DNA of 64,000 nucleotides from Sulfitobacter sp. M05 (GTDB lineage Bacteria; Pseudomonadota; Alphaproteobacteria; Rhodobacterales; Rhodobacteraceae), in NCBI RefSeq assembly GCF_029285175.1, contig NZ_JABEDH010000001.1, positions 868,001-932,000 of the forward strand, given 5' to 3'. Shown here piece by piece: positions 19,153 through 28,724 of this stretch. A program made the translations under genes and the position numbers. The stretch's first letter is position 1, and every line of letters starts with the position of its first letter. The notes beneath the pieces are model-generated. The model was not told where the DNA came from, searched no databases, and saw nothing but the letters and a program-made list of their open reading frames with translations.

Positions 19153-19166
19153 TGCACACGTGTGCA
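19153..19166. promoter_or_regulatory. 14-bp perfect palindrome upstream of SnoaL-like gene
   Basis: TGCACACGTGTGCA, followed by a looser GTGC-AAAAC-GCAC repeat. It sits in the 95-bp gap between the lipoprotein stop and the SnoaL-like gene start, in the right place for an operator of the latter. No candidate regulator gene is adjacent. Confidence 0.5.
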
Positions 19167-19204
19167 CCAGTGCAAAACGCACAAAACCAAGCCGCTTGAT
19201 GGCA

Positions 19205-19696
19205 TTAGGGGGCTCTGTTGACGATCTGAAAGCTGCCGCTTTTGTTACGGATTACACAGGATTTCTTTGTCAAAGCAGGCAAGCGGGTGGTCGCGGCGGC
19301 AGGGGTTGCTCTGGCGATACTATCGGGACAGGGCGGGATCGACACCGGCGCATAGCCTTTGTCAGCCATACATTGGGTTTCGACACGGTTGCGCAGGGCG
19401 ACATTGGGATCATAACTTTCGACACCGCCGTCTATATAATAGCCATGATGACCTGTGCAGTTCCCATCGGCATCACAGCTGCGGTTACCGGGGACAAAGA
19501 CTGGCGGGTTACGCCTGATCTGGAACGAAACAGGCACATCCTTTAGGGCGTTGACCTCGCAGGTGGTGGTATCACGGTTCAGCGTCGTGACACTGGCACC
19601 GGGCTTGTAATAGGTTTCAAGCGGCGCGCAGGCCACCAACAGCGTGATGCTGTAAATCAAGCTGGCGCGGATCAGTCTGGGTCTTAAGTGTTTCAT
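19205..19696 (-). CDS. Small lipoprotein of unknown function
   Basis: A 163-aa protein with a lipoprotein signal: basic start MKHLRPRLIR, hydrophobic core and lipobox LVAC (Cys at about residue 23). The mature part has six cysteines and a GNRSCDADGNCTGHHGYY segment, which suggests disulfides in the periplasm. I do not recognise a family. The same frame is open further upstream to 20503, but that part is antisense to trkA and is not coding. It is divergent from trkA and upstream of the SnoaL-like gene. Confidence 0.7.
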   Translation of the reverse strand: MKHLRPRLIRASLIYSITLLVACAPLETYYKPGASVTTLNRDTTTCEVNALKDVPVSFQIRRNPPVFVPGNRSCDADGNCTGHHGYYIDGGVESYDPNVALRNRVETQCMADKGYAPVSIPPCPDSIARATPAAATTRLPALTKKSCVIRNKSGSFQIVNRAP

Positions 19697-19858
19697 ACTG
19701 TGACATTGCCCCTGATTCACCCTTGAGGCAACGCAATTGACCCTTGCCATGACAGACGCCATACCCTCTAAAGAATGAAATTCACGGGCAAACGGCCCAC
19801 TCCGGCCACCCCCACAGCGCCGTGAACAGCGTGCCAAACAAAACGTAAGGGACCGCGC

Positions 19859-21235
19859 ATGAAGGTAATTATTTGTGGCGCAGGACAGGTCGGCTGGCAA
19901 ATTGCCCGTCACCTTAGCGGCGAACGTAATGACGTCACCGTGGTCGACAGCAATGCCGATCTGGTACGTCGGGCCACGGATACGCTTGATGTTCAAGGGA
20001 TTGCAGGGTTTGCCAGCTATCCGGATGTGCTGGACCGGGCTGGAGCGCGGGACGCCGAGATGATCATCGCGGCCACCCATTCCGACGAAGTGAATATGGT
20101 AACCTGTCAAGTTGCGCATTCTGTTTTTGGCATCAACCGTAAAATCGCGCGACTGCGCAGTCAGTCTTATCTGGATGCGATTTATTCCGATCTCTACCGG
20201 CGAGACCACATGCCAATTGACGTCGTGATCAGCCCCGAGAAGGAAGTTGCCGCCGCGGCACTGCAACGGCTTTCGGCACCGGCATCCTTTGACACAGAGG
20301 TGTTCATGGACGGGATGGCCCATCTGTTGGGCATCACAATCGAAGAAGACTGTCCCATCATCCATACGCCGTTGCGCCAGTTGACGGATCTGTTTTCGAC
20401 CCTGCGTGCGGTGGTTGTTGGGGTGCGGCGGGACGGGACACTGTTCGCCCCGGAGGCCAAAGACCAACTGTTTGTCGGCGACGATTGCTATATCTTTACC
20501 CACCGCGACGACATCGCCCGCACCATGGAGATTTTTGGCAAAAAGACCACCAAACAGGAACGTGTGGTGCTGGTCGGTGGCGGTAACGTTGGCCTTACCG
20601 TGGCCCAGGCACTGGAGAATGATCCGCGCCGCATCCGCACCAAGGTGATCGAGAAGAACCGCAAATGTGCTGAACGCGCCGCCGAGGGGCTGGAGCGGAC
20701 AATTGTTCTTAACGGCGACGGGCTGGACGCGGCCCTGCTGGCCGAGGCGGGAATTGCCCGCGCGGATGCGATGCTGGCGATTACCGATGACGACAAAACC
20801 AACATGCTGACCTGTGTGCGGGCCAAAGCGGAAGGGTGTCCCTATGTGATTGCCTTGATCAACGATCCCACGCTGGTGCCTTTGATGACGCCGCTGGGGA
20901 TTGACGCCTATATCAACCCGCGCGCGACCACTGTTTCCTCAATCCTGCGCCACATCCGCCATGGCCGTGTGCGCGCGGTCTATTCCATTGGCGACGCCGA
21001 GGCCGAGGTGATTGAGGCCGAAGTTCTCTCAACCTCACCCATCGCCGGCAAACGCCTGTCTGAAATTGATTTCCCCGAAGGCGTGCTGATCGGGATGCTG
21101 CGCAAGGGTGACAAGGTTGTGCGCCCGCTGGGCAAGACCCGGATCGACGAGGGCGACGTGATTGCAGTCTTTGCACTGGCCGAGGATGTGCCGCAGGTCG
21201 AACTGTTGCTGCAAGTCTCCATCGACTTTTTCTAG
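19859..21235 (+). CDS. trkA: Trk potassium uptake regulatory subunit TrkA
   Basis: Cytoplasmic NAD(H)-binding gating subunit of the Trk K+ channel. The 458-aa protein contains two RCK units: Rossmann motifs IICGAGQVGWQIA (residues 4-16) and VLVGGGNVGLTVA (about 238-250), each followed by a TrkA_C segment. It begins 14 nt before trkH and shares its operon, with hfq and hflX following. RBS AAGGGA precedes the ATG. Linkage to ntrX is common in alphaproteobacteria. Confidence 0.96.
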   Translation: MKVIICGAGQVGWQIARHLSGERNDVTVVDSNADLVRRATDTLDVQGIAGFASYPDVLDRAGARDAEMIIAATHSDEVNMVTCQVAHSVFGINRKIARLRSQSYLDAIYSDLYRRDHMPIDVVISPEKEVAAAALQRLSAPASFDTEVFMDGMAHLLGITIEEDCPIIHTPLRQLTDLFSTLRAVVVGVRRDGTLFAPEAKDQLFVGDDCYIFTHRDDIARTMEIFGKKTTKQERVVLVGGGNVGLTVAQALENDPRRIRTKVIEKNRKCAERAAEGLERTIVLNGDGLDAALLAEAGIARADAMLAITDDDKTNMLTCVRAKAEGCPYVIALINDPTLVPLMTPLGIDAYINPRATTVSSILRHIRHGRVRAVYSIGDAEAEVIEAEVLSTSPIAGKRLSEIDFPEGVLIGMLRKGDKVVRPLGKTRIDEGDVIAVFALAEDVPQVELLLQVSIDFF

Positions 21236-21249
21236 ACAGGGAACGCACC

Positions 21250-22788
21250 GTGAGCCGTCAAAGCCATATGCGCCGCGAATTGTCCCATCTGCCGCTGTTC
21301 TTACAGCTGTTTGGCGTTTGTGCCGCGTCCATGATGGTGCCAGCGGTCTTTGGGCTGGTGATCCGTGACCACGACGCGGCGCGGGCGTTTTTCTATGCCG
21401 GCCTGTTGGGGTTGATCCTGTTTGCCATGCTGGCTGTTGTGCTGAACGGGCGGCGCAGTCAACAATCCGCCCTTGGCCCACTGCTGGCGTTGTTTTCCGC
21501 ATTTGTCTTTCTGCCGGTCTATTTCGCAATTCCCTTTGTTGAAACCCTGCCGACCACAAGGTTTCTGAATGCCTATTTTGAAATGGTCAGCGCCCTGACA
21601 ACCACCGGCACCAAAATGTTTCAGGATCCCGCGCGGCTTAGCGATACGTTGCACCTGTGGCGGGCACAGGTGGGATGGTTGGGGGGCTTGCTGATGTGGG
21701 TCGCGGCCTCAGCCATCCTTGCACCGCTGCACCTTGGCGGGTTTGAGGTCACCGCGCAGGCCGAACCGGGGCGGCGCGACACCGGTGAGCTGAACCGGAT
21801 GATGCCGGTTGACCCACGCCAAAAGGTCGGCCGCGCGATGAAAGCGCTGTTGCCGATTTATGCGGGGCTGACACTACTGTTGTGGCTGTTGTTGCTGGGT
21901 GGCGGGGATCGCCCCTTAACCGCCCTTTGTCACGCAATGTCGGTCATGGCGACCTCGGGGATTTCACCGGTGGGCGGAGTCGAAAATGCCGACATCGGTG
22001 TGACCGGCGAGGCCGTGATCTTTTTGTTTATGCTGTTTGCCTTGTCGCGGCTGACGTTTTCCAAAGACACCATCACCGCCACGCAAGGCGGGCTGCGCAC
22101 CGATCCCGAGTTTCGCATCGGACTGTTCATTGTCGGTGCCGTGCCCTTACTGATCTTCCTGCGTCACTTTCTAGGGGCGATTGATGTGGCCGCGATGGAA
22201 AGCCTGTCGGATGCGATCTATGCCCTTTGGGGGGCGGTGTTTACGGTATTGTCCTTTTTGACCACCACGGGGTTTGTGTCAGAGCATTGGGTGGCTGCGC
22301 AAAGCTGGTCTGGCCTGACCACACCGGGGTTGGTCCTGATGGGGCTTGCCCTGACCGGCGGCGGCGTCGCCACCACAGCCGGGGGGGTCAAATTGCTGCG
22401 GGTGTTTGCGCTTTATGTGAACGGCACGCGTGAAATGGAACGTCTGGTGCATCCCAATTCGGTCAGCGGGGCAGGGGCCGCAGGACGGCGGTTGCAATCA
22501 AACGGTGCCTTCATCGCCTGGATTTTCTTTATGCTCTTCGCGATATCGCTGGCGGCCATCATGCTGTTGCTGACCTTGACAGGCAGCAGTTTCGAACAGG
22601 CCTTGGTTCTATCCGTGGCCAGCCTTTCAACCACTGGCCCCCTGACACAATATGCCGCAGACGTGCCGATCAAGGTCATCGAACTGACCGCACCAGCCAA
22701 GGCGGTCCTGTGTGGTGCTATGATACTGGGACGCCTTGAAACTCTGGCGATTATTGCCTTGCTGACACCAGACCTCTGGCGCTCCTGA
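21250..22788 (+). CDS. trkH: Trk potassium channel subunit TrkH
   Basis: Inner-membrane K+-translocating subunit of 512 aa. All four pore-loop filters of the SKT superfamily can be seen: LTTTGTKMF, MATSGISPVGG, LTTTGFVSEHW and LSTTGPLTQY. About ten to twelve hydrophobic helices surround them. The start is GTG with GGGA upstream. It follows trkA closely; a 168-bp gap then separates it from hfq. Confidence 0.96.
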   Translation: MSRQSHMRRELSHLPLFLQLFGVCAASMMVPAVFGLVIRDHDAARAFFYAGLLGLILFAMLAVVLNGRRSQQSALGPLLALFSAFVFLPVYFAIPFVETLPTTRFLNAYFEMVSALTTTGTKMFQDPARLSDTLHLWRAQVGWLGGLLMWVAASAILAPLHLGGFEVTAQAEPGRRDTGELNRMMPVDPRQKVGRAMKALLPIYAGLTLLLWLLLLGGGDRPLTALCHAMSVMATSGISPVGGVENADIGVTGEAVIFLFMLFALSRLTFSKDTITATQGGLRTDPEFRIGLFIVGAVPLLIFLRHFLGAIDVAAMESLSDAIYALWGAVFTVLSFLTTTGFVSEHWVAAQSWSGLTTPGLVLMGLALTGGGVATTAGGVKLLRVFALYVNGTREMERLVHPNSVSGAGAAGRRLQSNGAFIAWIFFMLFAISLAAIMLLLTLTGSSFEQALVLSVASLSTTGPLTQYAADVPIKVIELTAPAKAVLCGAMILGRLETLAIIALLTPDLWRS

Positions 22789-22956
22789 AACCGGTTCCGG
22801 CCCGCCTATGTTGCAGTGCTGACACTGGTTCGCGTCGAAAGTGCAAACTGCATGGAAATTTGGGCTGGAAACTCCTGTCCCCCACGGTCATAGTTGGTCA
22901 AAGATGGGGAGGGCCCGATGCGGGGTCCGGCAAGAATAAATGAATCGAGAAAAATA

Positions 22957-23196
22957 ATGGCGTCTGATAGACAGAACCTTCAGGATGCGTTCCTGAACCA
23001 CGTGCGCAAGACCAAAGTACCGGTCACCATTTTCCTGATCAACGGCGTTAAGCTGCAAGGTGTCATCACATGGTTTGACAACTTTTGCGTATTGCTGCGC
23101 CGCGATGGCCAGTCACAGCTGGTGTATAAACACGCCATCTCGACAATCATGCCAAGCCAGCCGATCAGCTTGTATGAGGGCGAAGACGCTTCTTGA
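22957..23196 (+). CDS. hfq: RNA chaperone Hfq
   Basis: A 79-aa Sm-fold RNA chaperone with both Sm motifs: [17 protein letters not shown] and LVYKHAIST. It lacks the long disordered C-terminus of the E. coli protein, as is usual in alphaproteobacteria. Start is the ATG at 22957 ([10 protein letters not shown]); the in-frame GTG or ATG further upstream is not needed. It overlaps hflX by 4 nt and follows trkH. Confidence 0.97.
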
Positions 23197-24491
23197 GTAA
23201 AGCGGCCTTTCAAATTGATGACACCGATGGTCCCAGCGTAACCCGCGCATGGGTTCTGCATCCTGACATCCGTAGCAATCCCGACCGTCGTGATCCTGTA
23301 CCGGCTTTGGCCGAAGCGGTATCTTTGGCGCGCGCGCTTCCCGCGCTTGACGTTGCCGGTGCCGATATCGTGCCTCTGCGCAAGGTTGATGCGGGCAAAC
23401 TGTTTGGCAAAGGTAAGATTGAAGAAGTTCATGACCTTCTGTCAGAAAATGACGTGCAGCTTGTCTTGGTCGACGGCCATGTCAGCCCGGTTCAACAACG
23501 CAATTTGGAAAAAGCCTGGGGTGTAAAGCTACTTGATCGCACGGGTCTGATCCTTGAAATCTTCAGCGACCGCGCCGCCACCCGCGAGGGTGTTTTGCAG
23601 GTCGAAATGGCCGCGCTGAATTATCAACGCACCCGTCTTGTGCGCGCTTGGACCCACCTGGAACGCCAGCGCGGTGGGCTTGGTTTTGTTGGGGGGCCGG
23701 GTGAAACCCAGATCGAAGCTGACCGGCGTGCCATTGACGACCAGCTGGTCCGCTTGCGCCGCCAACTTGAGAAAGTGGTGAAAACCCGTGCGCTGCACCG
23801 CGCGGCGCGGGCCAAGGTACCCTATCCGATCGTTGCCCTTGTTGGCTATACAAACGCAGGGAAATCAACGCTTTTCAATCGTTTGACTGGTGCGGATGTG
23901 ATGGCCAAGGACATGCTCTTTGCCACGCTTGACCCAACCATGCGCAGTCTGGTTCTGCCAGATGGGCCCGAGATTATTCTGTCCGACACGGTTGGTTTCA
24001 TCTCTGACCTGCCGACCGAATTGGTTGCGGCGTTTCGTGCCACCCTCGAAGAGGTGCTGGCCGCTGACATTATTTTGCATGTGCGCGACATCAGCCACGC
24101 AGAAACCGAGGAACAGGCCCGTGACGTGCGCGAGATTATGGCAGCGCTCGGGGTATCAAAAGACACGCCATCTTTCGAAATCTGGAACAAAATTGACCTT
24201 CTGCCCGCTGAAGCCGCTGACGCGATGCGGGCACGGGCCGAGCGTGACGATCAGGTGCTGGCGATTTCAGCCATCACAGGCGAGGGGTTGGAACCTTTGC
24301 AAGCCCATGTCGCCGAAACCTTGCAAGGGGCCGTGCGCGAGGCTGATGTGACGCTGAGTTTTGCCGAGGGAAAAAAGCGCGCATGGCTGTTTGCGCAAGA
24401 TATTGTGCTGCGGGAAACGCAAACCGATGACGGCTTTGACATTACCGTGCGCTGGTCCGCCGAACAGGAAGCACAGTTTCAGAGGCTTTGA
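23193..24491 (+). CDS. hflX: GTPase HflX
   Basis: Ribosome-associated GTPase of 432 aa involved in splitting stalled ribosomes. It has the N-terminal GTP-binding region with the glycine-rich [13 protein letters not shown] motif, then the G domain: G1 [10 protein letters not shown]3 [11 protein letters not shown]4 NKID and G5 SAITGEG. The start is TTG, overlapping the hfq stop codon, a rare start that fits translational coupling. A homologue directly after hfq is a widely conserved pairing. Confidence 0.95.
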
Positions 24492-24577
24492 CGGTAAAGT
24501 GATGCTGGGGGGTGCGGAAAGTTTGCAATTTCTTGAGTCTGACACAGATGTAGGCGAACCAAACTGGAGACCGCGTC

Positions 24578-24979
24578 ATGAGCCTTGTTATTCTCTACAT
24601 CACCACTTTCATATTATTCCTTGGCCTTGACTATCTGGGTCTGACCAACCTCGTGAAGCCGGTTTTTGATCGCCATATCAGTGACTTGTTGCTAGAGGAT
24701 TTTCGCATTCTGCCAGCCTTTGCCTTTTACGCATTTTACGTTGCAGTGTTGTTGTGGTTCGTCTCCTGGCCGGCGCTGGTACAAGAAAAAACCCTGTTGT
24801 GGGTACTGGGCAACGGGGCACTGATCGGGGCCTTGGGCTATGGCACTTACGAGTTCACCAATCTGGCCGTGATGAGAGACTGGACTTGGGAAATGGTGGT
24901 AACGGATCTGGCCTGGGGGGCCACGCTGACCGCGGTATCAGCAACGGGCGGCGTTTACATAAGCCGCCTGCTGGCCTGA
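24578..24979 (+). CDS. DUF2177 family membrane protein
   Basis: A 133-aa integral membrane protein with four predicted helices (about 3-20, 47-65, 73-90 and 108-130). The opening ILYITTFILFLGLDYLGL and the ending with WGATLTAVSATGG match the DUF2177 family. Its function is unknown. TGGAG precedes the ATG. It converges on the PAS gene with a 9-bp gap. Confidence 0.8.
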   Translation: MSLVILYITTFILFLGLDYLGLTNLVKPVFDRHISDLLLEDFRILPAFAFYAFYVAVLLWFVSWPALVQEKTLLWVLGNGALIGALGYGTYEFTNLAVMRDWTWEMVVTDLAWGATLTAVSATGGVYISRLLA

Positions 24980-24988
24980 CGCTTGGGT

Positions 24989-25717
24989 TCAGGACCCGTC
25001 TGAGATATCTTCGCTGGATTTCACCAGCCGCAGGTAGGGCGGACGTTTTTTGCCGGACTTTCCGATATACGGGGTCTGATCCTCTGCGACACCGACCGGC
25101 TTGCGCGTTTGTGGCACCGTCGGGGCAGGGTGGGGGAATGTTGGTGCTGGGGCCAATGGCGCCGCATGTCCCGCCAAAAGATGCGTTACTTCTTTGGACA
25201 CCACATCAAAGCGGCGCGGCGCGGTCCCCATGTCGCCCTTGCTGACAAAGCCACCAAGAACCCGGCTGACATCACCAAGATCGCTTTTCAAAGGCAACAG
25301 GACCATCCGCGCATTCAATGCCGGCCGTGCCCCCGATCCGGGCGAGACCAGCCGCAAGGTGCTGATCGCCGGTGTTTGAAACACCACTTCAAGCAGTTCT
25401 GTCACCGCAGGACGGGCGGCCGGCGTGAAAAACGCCGTCAGCGGCATCCCTCTCACTTCCATCCCCATCAAATCACCAAGGTGGCTGCCCGCGATGCGTA
25501 ATCGGGCAATTCCCGGGGCGATGCGTTCAAGGATAAATGCGTTTTCAAGGGCTTGATCAATTCCGCGCGGGTCAATGTCAGACCGCTTGGGAAGCAGACG
25601 GGTGCCGCGGATGGCTTCCCAATAGGCTTCTATTTGCGCAATTGCGCCATATCCGGTGTCGGGCTGGTAACCTGTCATTGCAATGACATTCTGCGCCTTA
25701 TCTGGTGAGTTGTCCAT
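24989..25717 (-). CDS. PAS domain protein (PAS_5/DUF1388-type)
   Basis: A 242-aa cytoplasmic protein. Residues about 20-150 form a PAS_5-type sensor module with the family markers IEAYWEAIRGTRLLPKRSDI, split here as AYWEAIRGTRL and PRGIDQALENAFI. The C-terminal 90 residues are Pro/Ala-rich and disordered, ending in a basic PPYLRLVKSSEDI. No output domain is present. The start at 25717 (MDNSPDKAQ) fits the family; a longer in-frame form from 25807 adds 30 residues and cannot be excluded. No ligand can be inferred. Confidence 0.75.
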   Translation of the reverse strand: MDNSPDKAQNVIAMTGYQPDTGYGAIAQIEAYWEAIRGTRLLPKRSDIDPRGIDQALENAFILERIAPGIARLRIAGSHLGDLMGMEVRGMPLTAFFTPAARPAVTELLEVVFQTPAISTLRLVSPGSGARPALNARMVLLPLKSDLGDVSRVLGGFVSKGDMGTAPRRFDVVSKEVTHLLAGHAAPLAPAPTFPHPAPTVPQTRKPVGVAEDQTPYIGKSGKKRPPYLRLVKSSEDISDGS

Positions 25718-25985
25718 GAAACTTGATCCACGCTTCTTGCGGGCAGCGGCGGATACAGGCCCGATTTCCGACCGTTTGGCCGCAAGCGTCTCTGTCCACG
25801 CTGCCATGCAGCTTTGTTACTGAACCCTTAATAGCAATGATTTAAGCCAATTGGTCCGGTATCTTTACTTTTGGTTAACATCCTTTGTCCGCCAAAGGCT
25901 TGCTCCTTTGGGGTGTTTCGACCTATTGCATGGGCGGGATTGAACAAGATGTGAACGGGCGCAAACGCCTCCGGAAAGGACCCGC

Positions 25986-26876
25986 ATGATCAACTCGATG
26001 ACCGGTTTTGCTTCTGCTAGCGGTGCTGATGCGCCTTTCAGCTGGGCATGGGAGGTCCGCGCGGTGAACGGACGCGGCCTTGACCTGCGCCTGCGCGTGC
26101 CGGACTGGGTTGATGGCCTTGAGGCGGGGTTGCGCAAGAAACTGACCGCTTCGACCGCACGCGGGAACATCACGTGCAACCTGCGGCTCAACCGCGAGGA
26201 GGCTGGTGGCACGCTTGCCGTTAACGCGGCACAGCTGGACACCGTGCTGAACGCCCTAAACCAGATCGAAGAGCGCGCGATGGATGCCGGAATTTCGCTG
26301 GCCCCGTCAAAAGCCACCGACATCGTGACCATGCGCGGCATTTTGGAACAGGCAAGTTTTCAGGATGACGGTGTCGCCCTTTGCAAAACACTGCTGGCGG
26401 ATTTCGATGCGGTTCTGGCGGATTTCACCGCAATGCGGGCACAGGAAGGGGCTACCCTTGCCACGGTTCTGGCGGCTCAGCTTGACGAGATTGAGCGGCT
26501 GACCGGCCAAGCTGCCGACATTATTCCGACCCGTCAGGATGAAATGGCAAGCAATCTGCGCAGCACGCTGGCCCGTATTTTGGACAATAGTGACGGTGCC
26601 GACAGCGCGCGTGTGGCACAAGAGCTTGCCTTGGTTGCGGTCAAAACCGATATCACCGAGGAAATTGACCGTCTGAAGGCGCATGTGGTTGCGGCCCGTG
26701 CCTTGCTGGCCGAAGGCGGGCCAGTCGGGCGCAAGCTGGATTTCCTGACACAGGAATTTAACCGCGAGGCCAACACCCTGTGTTCAAAAGCACAGATGAA
26801 AGAACTGACAACAATCGGGCTGGCGCTGAAAGCGGTGGTCGATCAGATGCGCGAACAGGTGCAGAATGTGGAGTAA
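25986..26876 (+). CDS. YicC family endoribonuclease
   Basis: A 296-aa protein with the YicC N-terminal region opening MINSMTGFASA and the DUF1732 C-terminal region containing GRKLDFLTQEFNREANTLCSK (key residues DFL, QE, NRE, N, S). Members in other bacteria are endoribonucleases and can be linked to small-RNA decay. GGAAAGGA lies upstream of the ATG. It is followed by gmk after three bases, a conserved pair. Confidence 0.92.
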   Translation: MINSMTGFASASGADAPFSWAWEVRAVNGRGLDLRLRVPDWVDGLEAGLRKKLTASTARGNITCNLRLNREEAGGTLAVNAAQLDTVLNALNQIEERAMDAGISLAPSKATDIVTMRGILEQASFQDDGVALCKTLLADFDAVLADFTAMRAQEGATLATVLAAQLDEIERLTGQAADIIPTRQDEMASNLRSTLARILDNSDGADSARVAQELALVAVKTDITEEIDRLKAHVVAARALLAEGGPVGRKLDFLTQEFNREANTLCSKAQMKELTTIGLALKAVVDQMREQVQNVE

Positions 26877-26879
26877 GCG

Positions 26880-27548
26880 ATGAGCAACCCGACAACCGAA
26901 CGGCCCAACCTTGACCGGCGGGGCCTTCTGATCATCCTTAGCTCGCCGTCAGGGGCGGGAAAATCCACATTGGCGCGCAAACTGCGTGATTGGGACGCCT
27001 CATTGCAGTTCTCGGTTTCCTCAACCACCCGCGCGCCGCGGGAGGGCGAAGTCGATGGCAAGGATTACTATTTCACCACCCACGATGATTTTCGCACTTC
27101 GGTAAATCAGGGTGAAATGCTGGAGCATGCCCGTGTGTTTGGCAATTATTACGGTTCGCCGCGCGCCCCCGTTCAACGCGCGATCGACAACGGCTGTGAT
27201 GTCCTGTTCGATGTCGACTGGCAGGGGGCGCAACAGATCAGCAACTCCGGTCTTGAGGATTATGTGTTATCGATCTTCATTCTGCCGCCTTCGATTCCGG
27301 AACTGAAACGGCGGTTGATATCGCGTGGTCAGGACAATGATGAGACCATTGCCTTGCGCATGTCCGCAAGCTGGGACGAGATCAGCCATTGGGACGGCTA
27401 CGACTATGTATTGATCAATGATGACCTGATCGAAACCGAGGCGCGGTTAAAAACCATCATCACCGCCGAGCGGTTTCGCAGATCACAACAACCGCGCCTG
27501 TTGGATCACGTGCGCAAACTGCAAACCGAATTCGAGGAAGACGCATGA
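26880..27548 (+). CDS. gmk: Guanylate kinase
   Basis: Phosphorylates GMP to GDP. The 222-aa protein has the P-loop [10 protein letters not shown] (residues 18-27), the GMP-binding [16 protein letters not shown] segment and the catalytic RLxxRG-like RRLISRG. Together with guaA at the left edge it belongs to guanine nucleotide supply, though the genes are 26 kb apart. It overlaps the next gene by 4 nt (ATGA). Confidence 0.97.
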   Translation: MSNPTTERPNLDRRGLLIILSSPSGAGKSTLARKLRDWDASLQFSVSSTTRAPREGEVDGKDYYFTTHDDFRTSVNQGEMLEHARVFGNYYGSPRAPVQRAIDNGCDVLFDVDWQGAQQISNSGLEDYVLSIFILPPSIPELKRRLISRGQDNDETIALRMSASWDEISHWDGYDYVLINDDLIETEARLKTIITAERFRRSQQPRLLDHVRKLQTEFEEDA

Positions 27549-28066
27549 CCCTTTACGCCTTGGCCGACATCACCCCAACCGTGGACACAGATGCATGGGT
27601 TGCACCCGATGCCAATGTCATCGGCAATATCGTGCTGGCGGCGGGATCGTCGGTCTGGTTCGGATCGACCCTGCGCGGTGACAACGAGGTGATCCATGTT
27701 GGCAAAGGCAGCAACGTGCAGGAAAACTGTGTGTTTCACACTGACCCCGGATGCCCGCTGACCATTGGCGAAAACTGTACCATCGGCCACAAGGTCATGC
27801 TGCATGGTTGTACCATTGGCGACAATTCCCTGATTGGGATGGGGGCCACAGTGTTGAACGGTGCCAAGATCGGCAAAAACTGTCTGATCGGAGCCGGGGC
27901 TTTGATCACTGAAAACAAGGTGATCCCCGACGGATCGCTGGTAATGGGCGCACCGGGCAAGGTTGTTCGCCAGCTGGACGCGGCAGCCATTGCAGGCCTG
28001 ACCGCCTCTGCGCAGCACTATACCCAGAATGCGGCTCGTTTCCGGCAGGAACTGAAACAGATCTAG
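27545..28066 (+). CDS. Gamma carbonic anhydrase family protein
   Basis: A 173-aa left-handed beta-helix protein of the gamma-class carbonic anhydrase family. It has hexapeptide repeats, the [11 protein letters not shown] and [10 protein letters not shown] segments carrying His ligands, and [13 protein letters not shown]. Three histidines in the expected places (FHTD, GHKV and LHGC) suggest an intact metal site. Whether it is a carbonic anhydrase or a related acyl-binding protein is not decidable. It is translationally coupled to gmk. Confidence 0.88.
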   Translation: MTLYALADITPTVDTDAWVAPDANVIGNIVLAAGSSVWFGSTLRGDNEVIHVGKGSNVQENCVFHTDPGCPLTIGENCTIGHKVMLHGCTIGDNSLIGMGATVLNGAKIGKNCLIGAGALITENKVIPDGSLVMGAPGKVVRQLDAAAIAGLTASAQHYTQNAARFRQELKQI

Positions 28067-28157
28067 CCCTTAGCAAGGGGCAAATTTAGCAGGGGTGAAG
28101 ATCGGCTGTGCGGACGGAGCGGACTTTGATCAAAAGCTTATGAATGCCCGCTAATGA

Positions 28158-28610
28158 TTATTGAGCCGCTGAAAATCTGTACTCGATCTCCGAAAAAGCA
28201 TCCTCGCCAAACCCGTAAGCCATGGTCAATCCTGTCGGGCCAGCAGTCACGCCGTGTTCCGCGTTGGCTGGTATAAAAATGGCCGACCCGGGTACAATTT
28301 CGACGGGTTGCCCATCCAGCATGACTGTCCCAGAACCTGTTAGGCCAAAGTAAAATTCAGGTGGTGTGTGGCGGTGCAGGTGCAAAACGCCGCCTGCTGC
28401 GAACGTGGCGACACCCAAAACCAAACCGTTCGACTGCGTCTTGTCACCAGAAATCAGTGTTTGCCACGTTACATCGCCAAAGACCGGATCAAATCCGCCT
28501 TCGATAGGCTGATCATCCAACGCTGCAACAAAGCCAATTGGATTGTCATTTGCGGCCTTGGGAACAGGGTTTTGTTCGAGTGCGAAAGTGTCGAACTGAG
28601 ACATAGGCAT
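28158..28610 (-). CDS. Cupin protein, probable DddW-type DMSP lyase
   Basis: A 150-aa single-domain cupin. The metal site is His79, His81, Glu85 and His119, and Tyr87 lies two residues after the Glu (HRHTPPEFYFG and ANAEHG). The offsets i, +2, +6, +8, +40 equal those I remember for the DMSP lyases DddW and DddK, where the Tyr is the catalytic base. These enzymes cleave DMSP to dimethylsulfide and acrylate. Length (about 152 aa for DddW) and a divergent LysR gene, as next to dddW of Ruegeria pomeroyi, support the call. Start is the ATG at 28610 with AGGA upstream; ATG 28604 is an alternative. Other cupin functions remain possible, because H-x-H-x3-E is a general motif. Confidence 0.6.
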   Translation of the reverse strand: MPMSQFDTFALEQNPVPKAANDNPIGFVAALDDQPIEGGFDPVFGDVTWQTLISGDKTQSNGLVLGVATFAAGGVLHLHRHTPPEFYFGLTGSGTVMLDGQPVEIVPGSAIFIPANAEHGVTAGPTGLTMAYGFGEDAFSEIEYRFSAAQ

Positions 28611-28702
28611 GGGCTGGTTTCCTGGCCAAAGGGTAACTTTATGGGTTGAGCTTTCTACGACTTGCAAGAAAAGTAAAAGCGACTAAAAACGTTATTTATA
28701 GG

Positions 28703-28714
28703 CAAAATATTTTG
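28703..28714. promoter_or_regulatory. Perfect dyad in cupin/LysR intergenic region
   Basis: CAAAATATTTTG, a perfect 12-bp palindrome in the 114-bp divergent promoter region, 10 bp before the LysR start codon. Its place and AT-rich core suit a LysR-type regulator box that controls both genes. Confidence 0.45.
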
Positions 28715-28724
28715 GTGATAGATT

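Noticed and set aside
19697-20503. N-terminal extension of the lipoprotein frame
   Set aside because: This part is antisense to trkA. The lipobox and basic start place the real start at 19696.
22789-22956. tRNA gene in the trkH-hfq gap
   Set aside because: A GGTTCGCGTCGAA stretch recalls a T arm but no cloverleaf can be drawn around it. No other gap in the window gave a tRNA.
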